A stretch of DNA of 64,000 nucleotides, from assembly GCF_005116465.1 (NCBI RefSeq), contig NZ_SWBM01000001.1, forward strand, positions 930,001-994,000, read 5' to 3'. The notes under the pieces are model-generated. The model made no database searches, had not been told where the DNA came from, and was given only the letters and a program-made list of their open reading frames with translations. This stretch comes from Robertmurraya kyonggiensis. Its GTDB lineage: Bacteria; Bacillota; Bacilli; Bacillales; Cytobacillaceae. This document shows, in pieces, positions 58,070-64,000 of the stretch; position 1 is the first letter of the stretch, and every line of letters starts with the position of its first letter. Made by a program: the position numbers and the translations under genes.

Positions 58070-58705
58070 ATGGATGAAACACTCATATCAAAAAAGGAGC
58101 TCCTAGAAGAAACGAATATTACGTACGGTCAGTTATATCGTTGGAAAAGAAAGAAATTAATTCCTGAGGATTGGTTTATTAGAAAGTCAACTTTCACAGG
58201 GCAAGAAACATTTTTTCCGAAAGAAAAGATACTTGAGCGCGTGAACAGGATTAAGGAATTAAAAGAGGACCTTTCTCTCGACGAATTAGCGAACGCATTC
58301 TCACCCAATACGAAAGACATCAAATTGTCTAAAGAGGATTTCGAGAAACATAACATTGTTTCGAAGAATGCGATTCAAATTTACGAAGAGCAGCAAGGGA
58401 CGCTTAAGACGATTACGTTTCAAACAACATTGTATTTGTACATTCTAGATAAAGCTTTGGAAACTGGAGAAATTGGCTGGGAAGAAGGAAAACAACTGAT
58501 TCAAACTTTGTCGGACTATTACCCGAAACTGGAAAAAAACCATGCGTCTATTGTAGTTTTAAGAAAATTAGGTGTTGCAACAGTGCTACTTGTGACAAAT
58601 GCTAGCCCATTTTTCGTAGATTCCAAAACAAAGGTGGCCGTGCACTTGAAAATTGAAGATGTCATTAATGAAGTATTCAATGTGTTCGTGAGGAGTGGTT
58701 ATTGA
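58070..58705 (+). CDS. yhbD: YhbD-like protein with MerR-type HTH (DUF4004)
   Basis: This 211-residue protein has an N-terminal MerR-like winged HTH ('LISKKELLEETNITYGQLYR', 'WKRKKLIPEDWFIRKSTFTG', 'ETFFPKEKILERVNRIKELK'), then a helical domain ending 'KVAVHLKIEDVINEVFNVFV'. In B. subtilis yhbD precedes yhbE and yhbF, the same order as here. ATG 58070 follows AGAGGTG. The operator upstream fits autoregulation. Confidence 0.8.
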   Translation: MDETLISKKELLEETNITYGQLYRWKRKKLIPEDWFIRKSTFTGQETFFPKEKILERVNRIKELKEDLSLDELANAFSPNTKDIKLSKEDFEKHNIVSKNAIQIYEEQQGTLKTITFQTTLYLYILDKALETGEIGWEEGKQLIQTLSDYYPKLEKNHASIVVLRKLGVATVLLVTNASPFFVDSKTKVAVHLKIEDVINEVFNVFVRSGY

Positions 58706-58706
58706 G

Positions 58707-59351
58707 ATGGGGAACTATGCGATGAAGGATTTGAAAATTGTTGGGGATGGAACTTACCCTGGTGGAGATTATGAAAGAGTAGCGATTACCGGTAACGGGA
58801 TCGTTAGTGGGAATGTAGTAGCAAAAGAAGCAAAATTTACTGGAAGTTGTACGGTACAAGGGGATGCCACTTTTCAGTATTTCAAAATTACTGGCCAAGG
58901 TGATGTAGAGGGTGACCTCATTAGTGAGGAGGTCAAAGTGACCGGAGAATTAAATGTTGGGTCCATTCGAACCGAACTTTTAAAAATAAAGGGATTTTTG
59001 AATTCATCTGGAAATATAGAAGTAGAAGAGATGAATGTCAAAGGTGGATTTGATATTGAGGGTTCTCAAAATGTTGGTCAATTAGTTGTCAATTTACAAA
59101 TGGCACCGAGTGCTGTAACAGAAATTGGTGGAGAAGAAATTCTGATTAAAAGTAAGAGTTTACTAAATCGGAAGTACAGACTTGAGGCTGACTTGATTGA
59201 AGGAGACACAATCTATCTTGAGTATACAACTGCTAAAGTCGTGAGAGGGAATGACATTGAGCTTGGTCCTGGCTGTCAAATTGGGTTAGTGGAATACCGG
59301 GAGAATTTTGAAAATAGAGATTCAAAAGTTGGAGAAGCCAAAAAGATCTAA
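58707..59351 (+). CDS. yhbE: Bactofilin-like polymer-forming protein (YhbE-like)
   Basis: This 214-residue protein consists of short repeating beta strands: 'LKIVGDGTYPGGDYERVAIT', 'GNGIVSGNVVAKEAKFTGSC', 'FKITGQGDVEGDLISEEVKV' and so on, forming the right-handed beta-helix of bactofilins. The C-terminal 'AKVVRGNDIELGPGCQIGLV' repeats in the next gene. B. subtilis YhbE and YhbF (BacE, BacF) assemble into membrane-associated foci needed for flagellar assembly. ATG 58707 follows GAGGAG and starts just past the yhbD stop. Confidence 0.85.
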   Translation: MGNYAMKDLKIVGDGTYPGGDYERVAITGNGIVSGNVVAKEAKFTGSCTVQGDATFQYFKITGQGDVEGDLISEEVKVTGELNVGSIRTELLKIKGFLNSSGNIEVEEMNVKGGFDIEGSQNVGQLVVNLQMAPSAVTEIGGEEILIKSKSLLNRKYRLEADLIEGDTIYLEYTTAKVVRGNDIELGPGCQIGLVEYRENFENRDSKVGEAKKI

Positions 59352-59367
59352 TGGGAGGATTTCACAA

Positions 59368-60042
59368 ATGACTGTAGAACAAAAAGGGGACTTAATTATT
59401 TCTGGACATGGGAAATCAGGTGGGGGTTCATTTGAACGGGTAATCGTTAATGGACATGGTGTTGTTCATGGAGAAATCAATGCAAAAGTTGTAGAAGTAA
59501 ATGGGCATTCCAAAATGCTTGATGGTGTTTACGTCGAAGAAATGACGATTAATGGTCATTCAAGGAATGAAGGACTTGTGACCTTTAAATCGATGGAAAT
59601 CAACGGGAAGTCAACATTTTTGAATAGTATTGAGGGAAAAGATTTGGAACTAAATGGCATGATGAAAATTGAAGGGGATTGTGAAGTTGAAAATGCTGAA
59701 TTAAATGGTGTTTTTACGATTGATGGTCTTTTGAATGCAGACACGATTGCTATCTCATTAAGTGGACGTTCATCTGTAAAAGAAATTGGTGGGGAGACGA
59801 TCTCGGTGAAAAGGGATAAACAGAGCTTCATGCAATTGGATAAGTTATTTTCCATCTTAAATAAAGAGCTTATGGCTGATATGATTGAGGGGGATGTGCT
59901 CGAGCTCGAACATACGAAAGCGAAGACTGTTCGAGGAAAACATGTTCATATCGGGCCAGGCTGCCAGATTGATTTAGTCGAATATCGAGAAGATATCCGA
60001 ATTTCAGAAGAAGCAGATGTGAAGAAATCGGTTAAGATCTAA
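59368..60042 (+). CDS. yhbF: Bactofilin-like polymer-forming protein (YhbF-like)
   Basis: This 224-residue paralogue of YhbE has 'DLIISGHGKSGGGSFERVIV', 'NGHGVVHGEINAKVVEVNGH', 'MTINGHSRNEGLVTFKSMEI' and the conserved end 'AKTVRGKHVHIGPGCQIDLV'. The repeated NGH turns mark beta-helix rungs. ATG 59368 lies eight bases after GGGAGGA, 16 bases after yhbE. A terminator follows, so the operon is yhbD-yhbE-yhbF. Confidence 0.85.
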   Translation: MTVEQKGDLIISGHGKSGGGSFERVIVNGHGVVHGEINAKVVEVNGHSKMLDGVYVEEMTINGHSRNEGLVTFKSMEINGKSTFLNSIEGKDLELNGMMKIEGDCEVENAELNGVFTIDGLLNADTIAISLSGRSSVKEIGGETISVKRDKQSFMQLDKLFSILNKELMADMIEGDVLELEHTKAKTVRGKHVHIGPGCQIDLVEYREDIRISEEADVKKSVKI

Positions 60043-60070
60043 AAAAGTCGATTCTTGTGATCGACTTTTC
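60042..60070 (+). terminator. Terminator of the yhbDEF operon
   Basis: AAAAGTCGAT / ATCGACTTTT stem, loop TCTTGTG. Confidence 0.85.
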
Positions 60071-60076
60071 ATAGAC

Positions 60077-60439
60077 TTATGAAGTTTTTGGTTTGTTATA
60101 GCCTTTTTCACCATATGGTTGAAGTTTCTCTAACCATTTATTTTCGAGCTCTTCTAATGCTTCTTTCTCATTATAGTAGGGCTCCTCTTTCTTTTTTAAG
60201 ATCTCTAAAACTTCGATATGGAAGGCGTCCTTACCGAATTGATGCCATTCCTTTTGAACCTCGGTATAAATGGAATTACCACCGTTTGTTTCAAGCATAA
60301 ATCTTAATCCATTTAATGTTTTTAAATTTTTCGTACTACCAACGAATACTTTTCCGTTTACCGTATTTTTAATTTGATAAACACCAGCTTGTACTTCTAT
60401 TTCTTTAAATTGTTGTTTTAATTCCTTTTTACGTACCAT
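60077..60439 (-). CDS. GIY-YIG nuclease-fold protein
   Basis: This 120-residue protein has the GIY-YIG core as 'GVYQIKNTVNGKVFVGSTKN' (G-V-Y ... F-V-G), an Arg in 'LNGLRFMLETN', 'WHQFGKDAFHIEVLEILKKK', and the end 'KLQPYGEKGYNKPKTS' (YN). The core is recognisable with GVY and FVG variants; cleavage activity is uncertain. ATG 60439 follows AAGGTG by six bases. It lies 15 bases after the DUF2087 regulator and is very likely co-expressed with it. Confidence 0.78.
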   Translation of the reverse strand: MVRKKELKQQFKEIEVQAGVYQIKNTVNGKVFVGSTKNLKTLNGLRFMLETNGGNSIYTEVQKEWHQFGKDAFHIEVLEILKKKEEPYYNEKEALEELENKWLEKLQPYGEKGYNKPKTS

Positions 60440-60454
60440 TTTTATCACCTTACT

Positions 60455-61201
60455 TTATTTTATTAGCCAATATTGACTTCCATCAGGCTTACGATCAATA
60501 AATCCATATTCGATTAAATACCTTCTAATTAATACGTAATCCTCATAACATTTCTTTAGAGACTGATTCAATTCTTTTTCGTCGTAAGCATGATTGACTT
60601 TTAATTGTTTCGTAATCTCCTGTAATACTACTAGTTTTTGCTTTTCCTTTGAAGGGAATTTCTTTAATTTCCCATTGGAAAAGAACTTCTTAATCATTTC
60701 TGCTTGTTCTTCTTCGGTAACGTTATAACGCTCGTCAACCATTTTCGCAGTTTTATGAACAGGAATGAAGGCGGGTGCATATTCGTCCTTTTCTTTTAGC
60801 AGCTCCATTAATGCTAAAAAAGTTTTCGCTTGTCGTTCCTTTTCCTTTAACGCGAAACGATGGTGGCGAATGGTTGAGGTACTTCCTATTCCTAGCTCAG
60901 TTTGTACCTCTGTATCACTTTTTCCTTGGTAAAAAAGATCGAGTAGTCCTTTTTGATGCTCGGTTAGTCCAGTAAGTTTCTTATCCATTCCAAGTAGGTA
61001 ATCAAAAACAGATTGATGAGACAATTCAATATGAATGCGAATGAAGCGCTCTGCCTCATATAGAACATCATTGTATGGATAAATGACTCCTTTATCGATT
61101 TTCTTGCCACATAGGAGGCAAGTATAGACGTTCTTTTCCTCGATATAACCTCTTTTTAATTCTTCTAATGAAGCATTCCAAAATAATTCAGAAACATCCA
61201 T
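60455..61201 (-). CDS. Zinc-finger/HTH/DUF2087 transcriptional regulator (copy 2)
   Basis: This 248-residue protein has the same architecture as the gene at 32908: 'VYTCLLCGKKIDKGVIYPYN' and 'IRIHIELSHQSVFDYLLGMD' (CxxC/H-H), 'HQKGLLDLFYQGKSDTEVQT' and 'TSTIRHHRFALKEKERQAKT' (HTH), then 'FPSKEKQKLVVLQEITKQLK' and 'DYVLIRRYLIEYGFIDRKPD' (DUF2087). ATG 61201 is favoured over GTG 61210 because it aligns exactly with the start of copy 1. A dyad with AAACAT/ATGTTT lies upstream. Confidence 0.8.
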   Translation of the reverse strand: MDVSELFWNASLEELKRGYIEEKNVYTCLLCGKKIDKGVIYPYNDVLYEAERFIRIHIELSHQSVFDYLLGMDKKLTGLTEHQKGLLDLFYQGKSDTEVQTELGIGSTSTIRHHRFALKEKERQAKTFLALMELLKEKDEYAPAFIPVHKTAKMVDERYNVTEEEQAEMIKKFFSNGKLKKFPSKEKQKLVVLQEITKQLKVNHAYDEKELNQSLKKCYEDYVLIRRYLIEYGFIDRKPDGSQYWLIK

Positions 61202-61248
61202 TGTGTTCACACGTCCTAAACGGTTAATTGATCTATTTGCTAATATAC

Positions 61249-61275
61249 AAACATATTAATAAAAAGTTTATGTTT
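61249..61275. promoter_or_regulatory. Dyad upstream of DUF2087 regulator copy 2
   Basis: AAACAT (61249-61254) and ATGTTT (61270-61275) are inverted half-sites with a 15-base centre, 48-74 bases upstream of the start. The half-site resembles the TAGACAT/ATGTCTA dyad upstream of copy 1 (shared RACAT and ATGTY), but the spacing is longer. Confidence 0.35.
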
Positions 61276-61408
61276 AGTCAAACGAAATATAAACAAATGA
61301 GATGATTGTTTGTTGATGACTTGATAAATCGAGAAAATGTTTGTGCGAAAATTATAGAGGAAATTGTATTCATTTGTAGAAATATTTAAGGAGGGAGGGT
61401 ATTATTTT

Positions 61409-62104
61409 ATGAAACAAATCATCGCTTTAGGTGGAGGCGGGTTCTCGATGGAACCTGAAAACCCACTATTAGACACTTATATTCTTAAACAATCAAATAA
61501 GGAAAGACCAAAAATCTGCTTTATTCCAACTGCGAGTGGAGATTCAGAGGATTATATTTCACGTTTCTATCAGTTTTTTGAAAAAATGAATTGTGAACCA
61601 TCCCATTTATCTCTATTTGTTCCTCCAACGAGAGATTTGGAAGGGTTTATTTTAGATAAAGATATTATTTACGTCGGTGGAGGAAATACGAAAAATTTAG
61701 TGGCCCTATGGAAGGAATGGGGCTTAGATGCCATCCTCAAAAAGGCGTGGAATCAAGGTATTATAATTGCTGGAATCAGTGCAGGGGCGATTTGCTGGTT
61801 TGAAGAAGGAGTCACAGGTTCTTTCGGAGGGATGGATCCGATTGGCGCACTTGGATTCCTGAAAGGTAGCTATTGCCCGCATTATGATGGGGAAGTTGAT
61901 AGACAACCAGCCTATCGGAAATTAATTGAAGCAAAAGAATTATCTACTGGATATGGGGTAGATGATGGGGCAGCTCTTCATTTTATTGATGAAGAACTTC
62001 ATCAGGTGGTAACTTCTAGACCAAATGCAAAAGCGTATAAGGTCTATCTAGATAATGGAGTTATCGAGGAAGAACTCGAAAAGACTTATTTAGGTGATAA
62101 GTGA
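61409..62104 (+). CDS. Peptidase E-like S51 family serine peptidase
   Basis: This 231-residue protein has 'KQIIALGGGGFSMEPENPLL' at the N-terminus, the nucleophile elbow 'IIAGISAGAICWF' (Ser in G-x-S-A-G-A), 'YVGGGNTKNLVALWKEWG' and 'YCPHYDGEVDRQPAYRKLIE' (His). Class I glutamine amidotransferase-like fold; S51 enzymes cut Asp-X dipeptides or related substrates. ATG 61409 is nine bases after GGAGGGAGGG; the start at 61364 lacks that site. Confidence 0.88.
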   Translation: MKQIIALGGGGFSMEPENPLLDTYILKQSNKERPKICFIPTASGDSEDYISRFYQFFEKMNCEPSHLSLFVPPTRDLEGFILDKDIIYVGGGNTKNLVALWKEWGLDAILKKAWNQGIIIAGISAGAICWFEEGVTGSFGGMDPIGALGFLKGSYCPHYDGEVDRQPAYRKLIEAKELSTGYGVDDGAALHFIDEELHQVVTSRPNAKAYKVYLDNGVIEEELEKTYLGDK

Positions 62105-62508
62105 TGAATTCTGAAATCAATTGGAAAAATCTCGCTTTACTATTAGGAGTAATTGTGGTGCCATTAATGATTATTTTGGCGCTAACCTTATCATTTGCTA
62201 TCCTACTAGCTATGGGGTTCGCCAGTTCAATAGTATGGGTGATATCACTCTTGTTAATAGTAGGCGTCCTCTTAATCCTTGGATTAATTACTTCCATAGG
62301 CGTTTTCAAGCTCAACCGCCCGAGTTGGAGAAAATTCTTTATGATGTATAGTTTTTTCACTGGAATAGCAGCTCTCATTTCTTTCTTTATCATTAGGGGA
62401 GCAATGGGGAGTCTTATTGAATGGTTGGTTTTCGGGATAGGTATCGTTTACCTTCTATTAGGATTTGTAGTACAAAAAATTAAGGATGATGAAAAGACTG
62501 TTTCGTGA
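62104..62508 (+). CDS. Small integral membrane protein, four predicted helices
   Basis: This 134-residue protein has helices at about 10-30, 32-62, 77-97 and 103-124. The body is hydrophobic with few charges, and the C-terminal tail 'VQKIKDDEKTVS' is polar. Its ATG overlaps the peptidase stop (TGATG), so they are co-translated. No family recognised. Confidence 0.65.
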   Translation: MNSEINWKNLALLLGVIVVPLMIILALTLSFAILLAMGFASSIVWVISLLLIVGVLLILGLITSIGVFKLNRPSWRKFFMMYSFFTGIAALISFFIIRGAMGSLIEWLVFGIGIVYLLLGFVVQKIKDDEKTVS

Positions 62509-62522
62509 CAGTCTTTTTTTAT
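62492..62522 (+). terminator. Rho-independent terminator
   Basis: AAAAGACTGT / ACAGTCTTTT stem with a six-base loop and TTTTTTT. Confidence 0.9.
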
Positions 62523-62702
62523 GTAAAATATCATATTTTATCCACTAAATAGATACTTTATCCTAGGAGAAATTTTCTAAGTTAAGTTTGAATGGCTGAA
62601 AATTTGTCAAAAATATTGTAAAATAAGTTTACAAGATAATACCATTTACTGTTATAATAGGTAATAATTTCTCTGATATTGTTTTTTTAGGAGGATTTAT
62701 CC

Positions 62703-62873
62703 GTGAAGATAGATACAAAACACACAGACTTACATAAGAACATTGAACACCTTAGAAGCAAAATGATGAAGACTGGATATAATAAAGGATTATTAAATTC
62801 AGAAACAATCAAATATAGCCAAAAGCTTGATGAATTAATTATGCAACATCAAACTTCTCAAAGAAAAAACTGA
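62703..62873 (+). CDS. Spo0E-like aspartyl-phosphate phosphatase, 56 residues
   Basis: GTG 62703 lies nine bases after AGGAGGA. The protein has two helices with the family signature: 'NIEHLRSKMMKTGYNKGLLN' (helix 1 and turn) and 'SETIKYSQKLDELIMQHQTS' (helix 2 with S-x-x-L-D; S39-Q-K-L-D). Spo0E, YisI and YnzD remove phosphate from Spo0A~P and hold back sporulation. It is short like YnzD/YisI rather than Spo0E. Own terminator at 62895-62926. Confidence 0.85.
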   Translation: MKIDTKHTDLHKNIEHLRSKMMKTGYNKGLLNSETIKYSQKLDELIMQHQTSQRKN

Positions 62874-62894
62874 GTAGGTCTATAAACCTATATT

Positions 62895-62926
62895 AAAAAC
62901 GATGCTTAGAAAAAGCATCGTTTTTT
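62895..62926 (+). terminator. Rho-independent terminator
   Basis: AAAAACGATGCTT / AAGCATCGTTTTT stem with a five-base loop. Confidence 0.92.
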
Positions 62927-62995
62927 GGCATTTAAAAGGAAATTGTTATGTCTCTATAGAAATAGAAGTGAAAAAGTTTAAAAGGGGGCGATTCC

Positions 62996-63883
62996 ATGAA
63001 AATTAGAGAAATTACATTAGAGGATGCTGGAAAATTCGTTGATTTAATTAAACAGGTTGAAAGTGAATCTGACTTTATGTTGATGGAACCAGGGGAACGA
63101 AACTTGACGGTTGAGCAACAGGTTAAGAGACTAGAAGGAATGAAGAAATCACATAATTCTACTATTTTTCTTGCTGAAAAAGATGATGAATTGATTGGCT
63201 ATTTGATCGCGATAGGTGGCACAGCCAAACGAGACAAGCATTCTGTTTATCTTGTTATTGGGATATTAAAGCAATACCGAGGATTGGGGATTGGAACCAA
63301 ACTTTTTCAACAATTGGATGTGTGGGCGAATGAAAAGCAAATTCACCGATTAGAATTAACCGTTATCCAGCGAAATGAATCAGCGATAGCGTTGTATCGA
63401 AAAATGGGATTCGAAATTGAAGGGACGAAAAAGCACTCCGTTAAAATTGGTGCTGAATATTTAAATGAGAATTATATGGCGAAGCTTTTACCGACCTCCG
63501 AGGAAAGTGAAAAGTCACTCTTAAAAGGTATGGAAGGAGTCTTTGTTCCTGTTAATAATCCAGATGTATCGGCAAAGTGGTATGAGGAAGTACTTGGGTT
63601 TACATTAGTATATCAGGAAGAAGAGGCCGCTGTTCTGAGAATATCGGGAGAGTCTCAAACAGTTGTCTGTCTTGTGAGAACTGTGAATCATCAACCGATG
63701 AAGTTCCCTGAAAATGATTTTGGTGTAGGTAAGTATTATAACTTTATCCCTGAAGATTTTGAAAAAACGTATGAAAGATTAGTAGAAAAAGGGGTTAAGG
63801 TAAATCAAATTGATCGTGAGGGAAATACTAGATTCTTTACCTTCTATGATCCGGATGGAAATCCTTTAGGAGTATGTGGATAG
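62996..63883 (+). CDS. GNAT acetyltransferase fused to a VOC domain
   Basis: This 295-residue protein has residues 1-167 as a GNAT ('KIREITLEDAGKFVDLIKQV', 'VIGILKQYRGLGIGTKLFQQ', 'NESAIALYRKMGFEIEGTKK'). After a short linker, 178-295 is a VOC domain ('GVFVPVNNPDVSAKWYEEVL', 'YNFIPEDFEKTYERLVEKGV', 'FFTFYDPDGNPLGVCG'). Both folds look complete and there is no internal start with a binding site, so it is a genuine fusion. AAAGGGGGCG precedes ATG. Likely acts on a small molecule bound by the VOC half. Confidence 0.85.
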   Translation: MKIREITLEDAGKFVDLIKQVESESDFMLMEPGERNLTVEQQVKRLEGMKKSHNSTIFLAEKDDELIGYLIAIGGTAKRDKHSVYLVIGILKQYRGLGIGTKLFQQLDVWANEKQIHRLELTVIQRNESAIALYRKMGFEIEGTKKHSVKIGAEYLNENYMAKLLPTSEESEKSLLKGMEGVFVPVNNPDVSAKWYEEVLGFTLVYQEEEAAVLRISGESQTVVCLVRTVNHQPMKFPENDFGVGKYYNFIPEDFEKTYERLVEKGVKVNQIDREGNTRFFTFYDPDGNPLGVCG

Positions 63884-63899
63884 GTACTTGGCCCGTCAT

Positions 63900-63930
63900 G
63901 TGAAAGCAGGAAATGACAGGATTGCTTTCT
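63900..63930 (+). terminator. Probable terminator between the fusion gene and the next gene
   Basis: GAAAGCA (63901-63907) / TGCTTTC (63922-63928) stem with a 14-base loop and T-rich flank. Confidence 0.5.
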
Positions 63931-63966
63931 TTCAGATTGCTAAGATTGATTTAAGGAGTGAGGCAT

Positions 63967-64000
63967 ATGGGGTGGGTTGAATCATTACAAAAAGCCATTG
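63967..64000 (+). CDS. Start of a probable AraC-family regulator (cut by window edge)
   Basis: ATG 63967 follows AAGGAGTGAGG by seven bases. The eleven visible codons read MGWVESLQKAI, which matches the typical start of Bacillus AraC regulators that pair an N-terminal HTH with a GyrI-like domain. Only the beginning is present, so the family call is provisional. Confidence 0.45.
   Translation, partial: MGWVESLQKAI

Noticed and set aside
1-64000. Riboswitches, T-boxes, tRNA or rRNA genes
   Set aside because: I looked for conserved leader motifs, CCA-ended cloverleafs and rRNA landmarks in the intergenic regions and saw none I could support.

Overview
The window looks like chromosomal DNA from a low-GC, endospore-forming member of the Bacillaceae (Firmicutes). 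The reasons are strong GGAGG-type ribosome binding sites, frequent TTG and GTG starts, compact rho-independent terminators, a complete gerA-type germinant receptor operon, a SpoIIP-domain protein, a Spo0E-like phosphatase and a yhbD-yhbE-yhbF operon as in Bacillus subtilis. I cannot name a species. I see no rRNA, tRNA, CRISPR array, prophage or intact insertion sequence. The region is an accessory-rich stretch of core chromosome made of many small operons.

Layout. 1-4.6 kb: tail of an epimerase, a GNAT, a decayed membrane gene, then an ECF sigma factor translationally coupled to a membrane-anchored SpoIIP-domain protein (candidate sensor/anti-sigma), a cupin, a methyltransferase and a lipoprotein. 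4.6-10.5 kb: divergent formaldehyde dehydrogenase and HxlR regulator, a DNA glycosylase, a second DnaN-type sliding clamp, HIT and MOSC proteins. 10.5-17.5 kb: a membrane protein behind a perfect Fnr-type box, three CBO0543-family membrane proteins, a decayed TetR/DHA2 efflux locus, a methyltransferase, GNATs and a P-loop kinase. 17.5-25.5 kb: a palindromic repeat cluster, chromate transporter, cupin, YibE/F pair, SRPBCC, SDR, S26-like lipoprotein and APH-fold kinase. 25.5-31.7 kb: ger receptor operon in A-C-B order, GNAT, phosphoesterase operon and small membrane proteins. 31.7-44.5 kb: azoreductase, a DUF2087 regulator, NUDIX, tiny proteins, an MBL hydrolase, a PAS-GGDEF-EAL protein, two frameshifted genes, more CBO0543-like proteins and a UbiB kinase. 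44.5-50 kb: lipoproteins, alkaline phosphatase with a good Pho box, VOC, GDPD, DinB/YfiT and HD proteins. 50-55 kb: a complete fixABCX operon, a GNAT and a DUF1992 protein. 55-64 kb: DUF3231, LysE, nucleotidyltransferase, VOC, the bactofilin operon, a GIY-YIG plus DUF2087 pair, peptidase E, Spo0E-like, a GNAT-VOC fusion and the start of a probable AraC regulator.

How genes may work together. fdhA and hxlR form a formaldehyde-sensing detoxification pair. The ECF sigma and SpoIIP-domain gene form an autoregulated cell-envelope signalling unit. fixABCX is a complete electron-transfer module feeding electrons from NADH to a low-potential ferredoxin and a quinone. The Pho-boxed phosphatase and nearby GDPD would scavenge phosphate. 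Two paralogous zinc-finger/HTH/DUF2087 regulators lie 27 kb apart, one in an operon with a GIY-YIG protein. Start codons were moved from the longest reading frame wherever a ribosome binding site clearly favoured an internal start. Several genes too small for routine calling were added.
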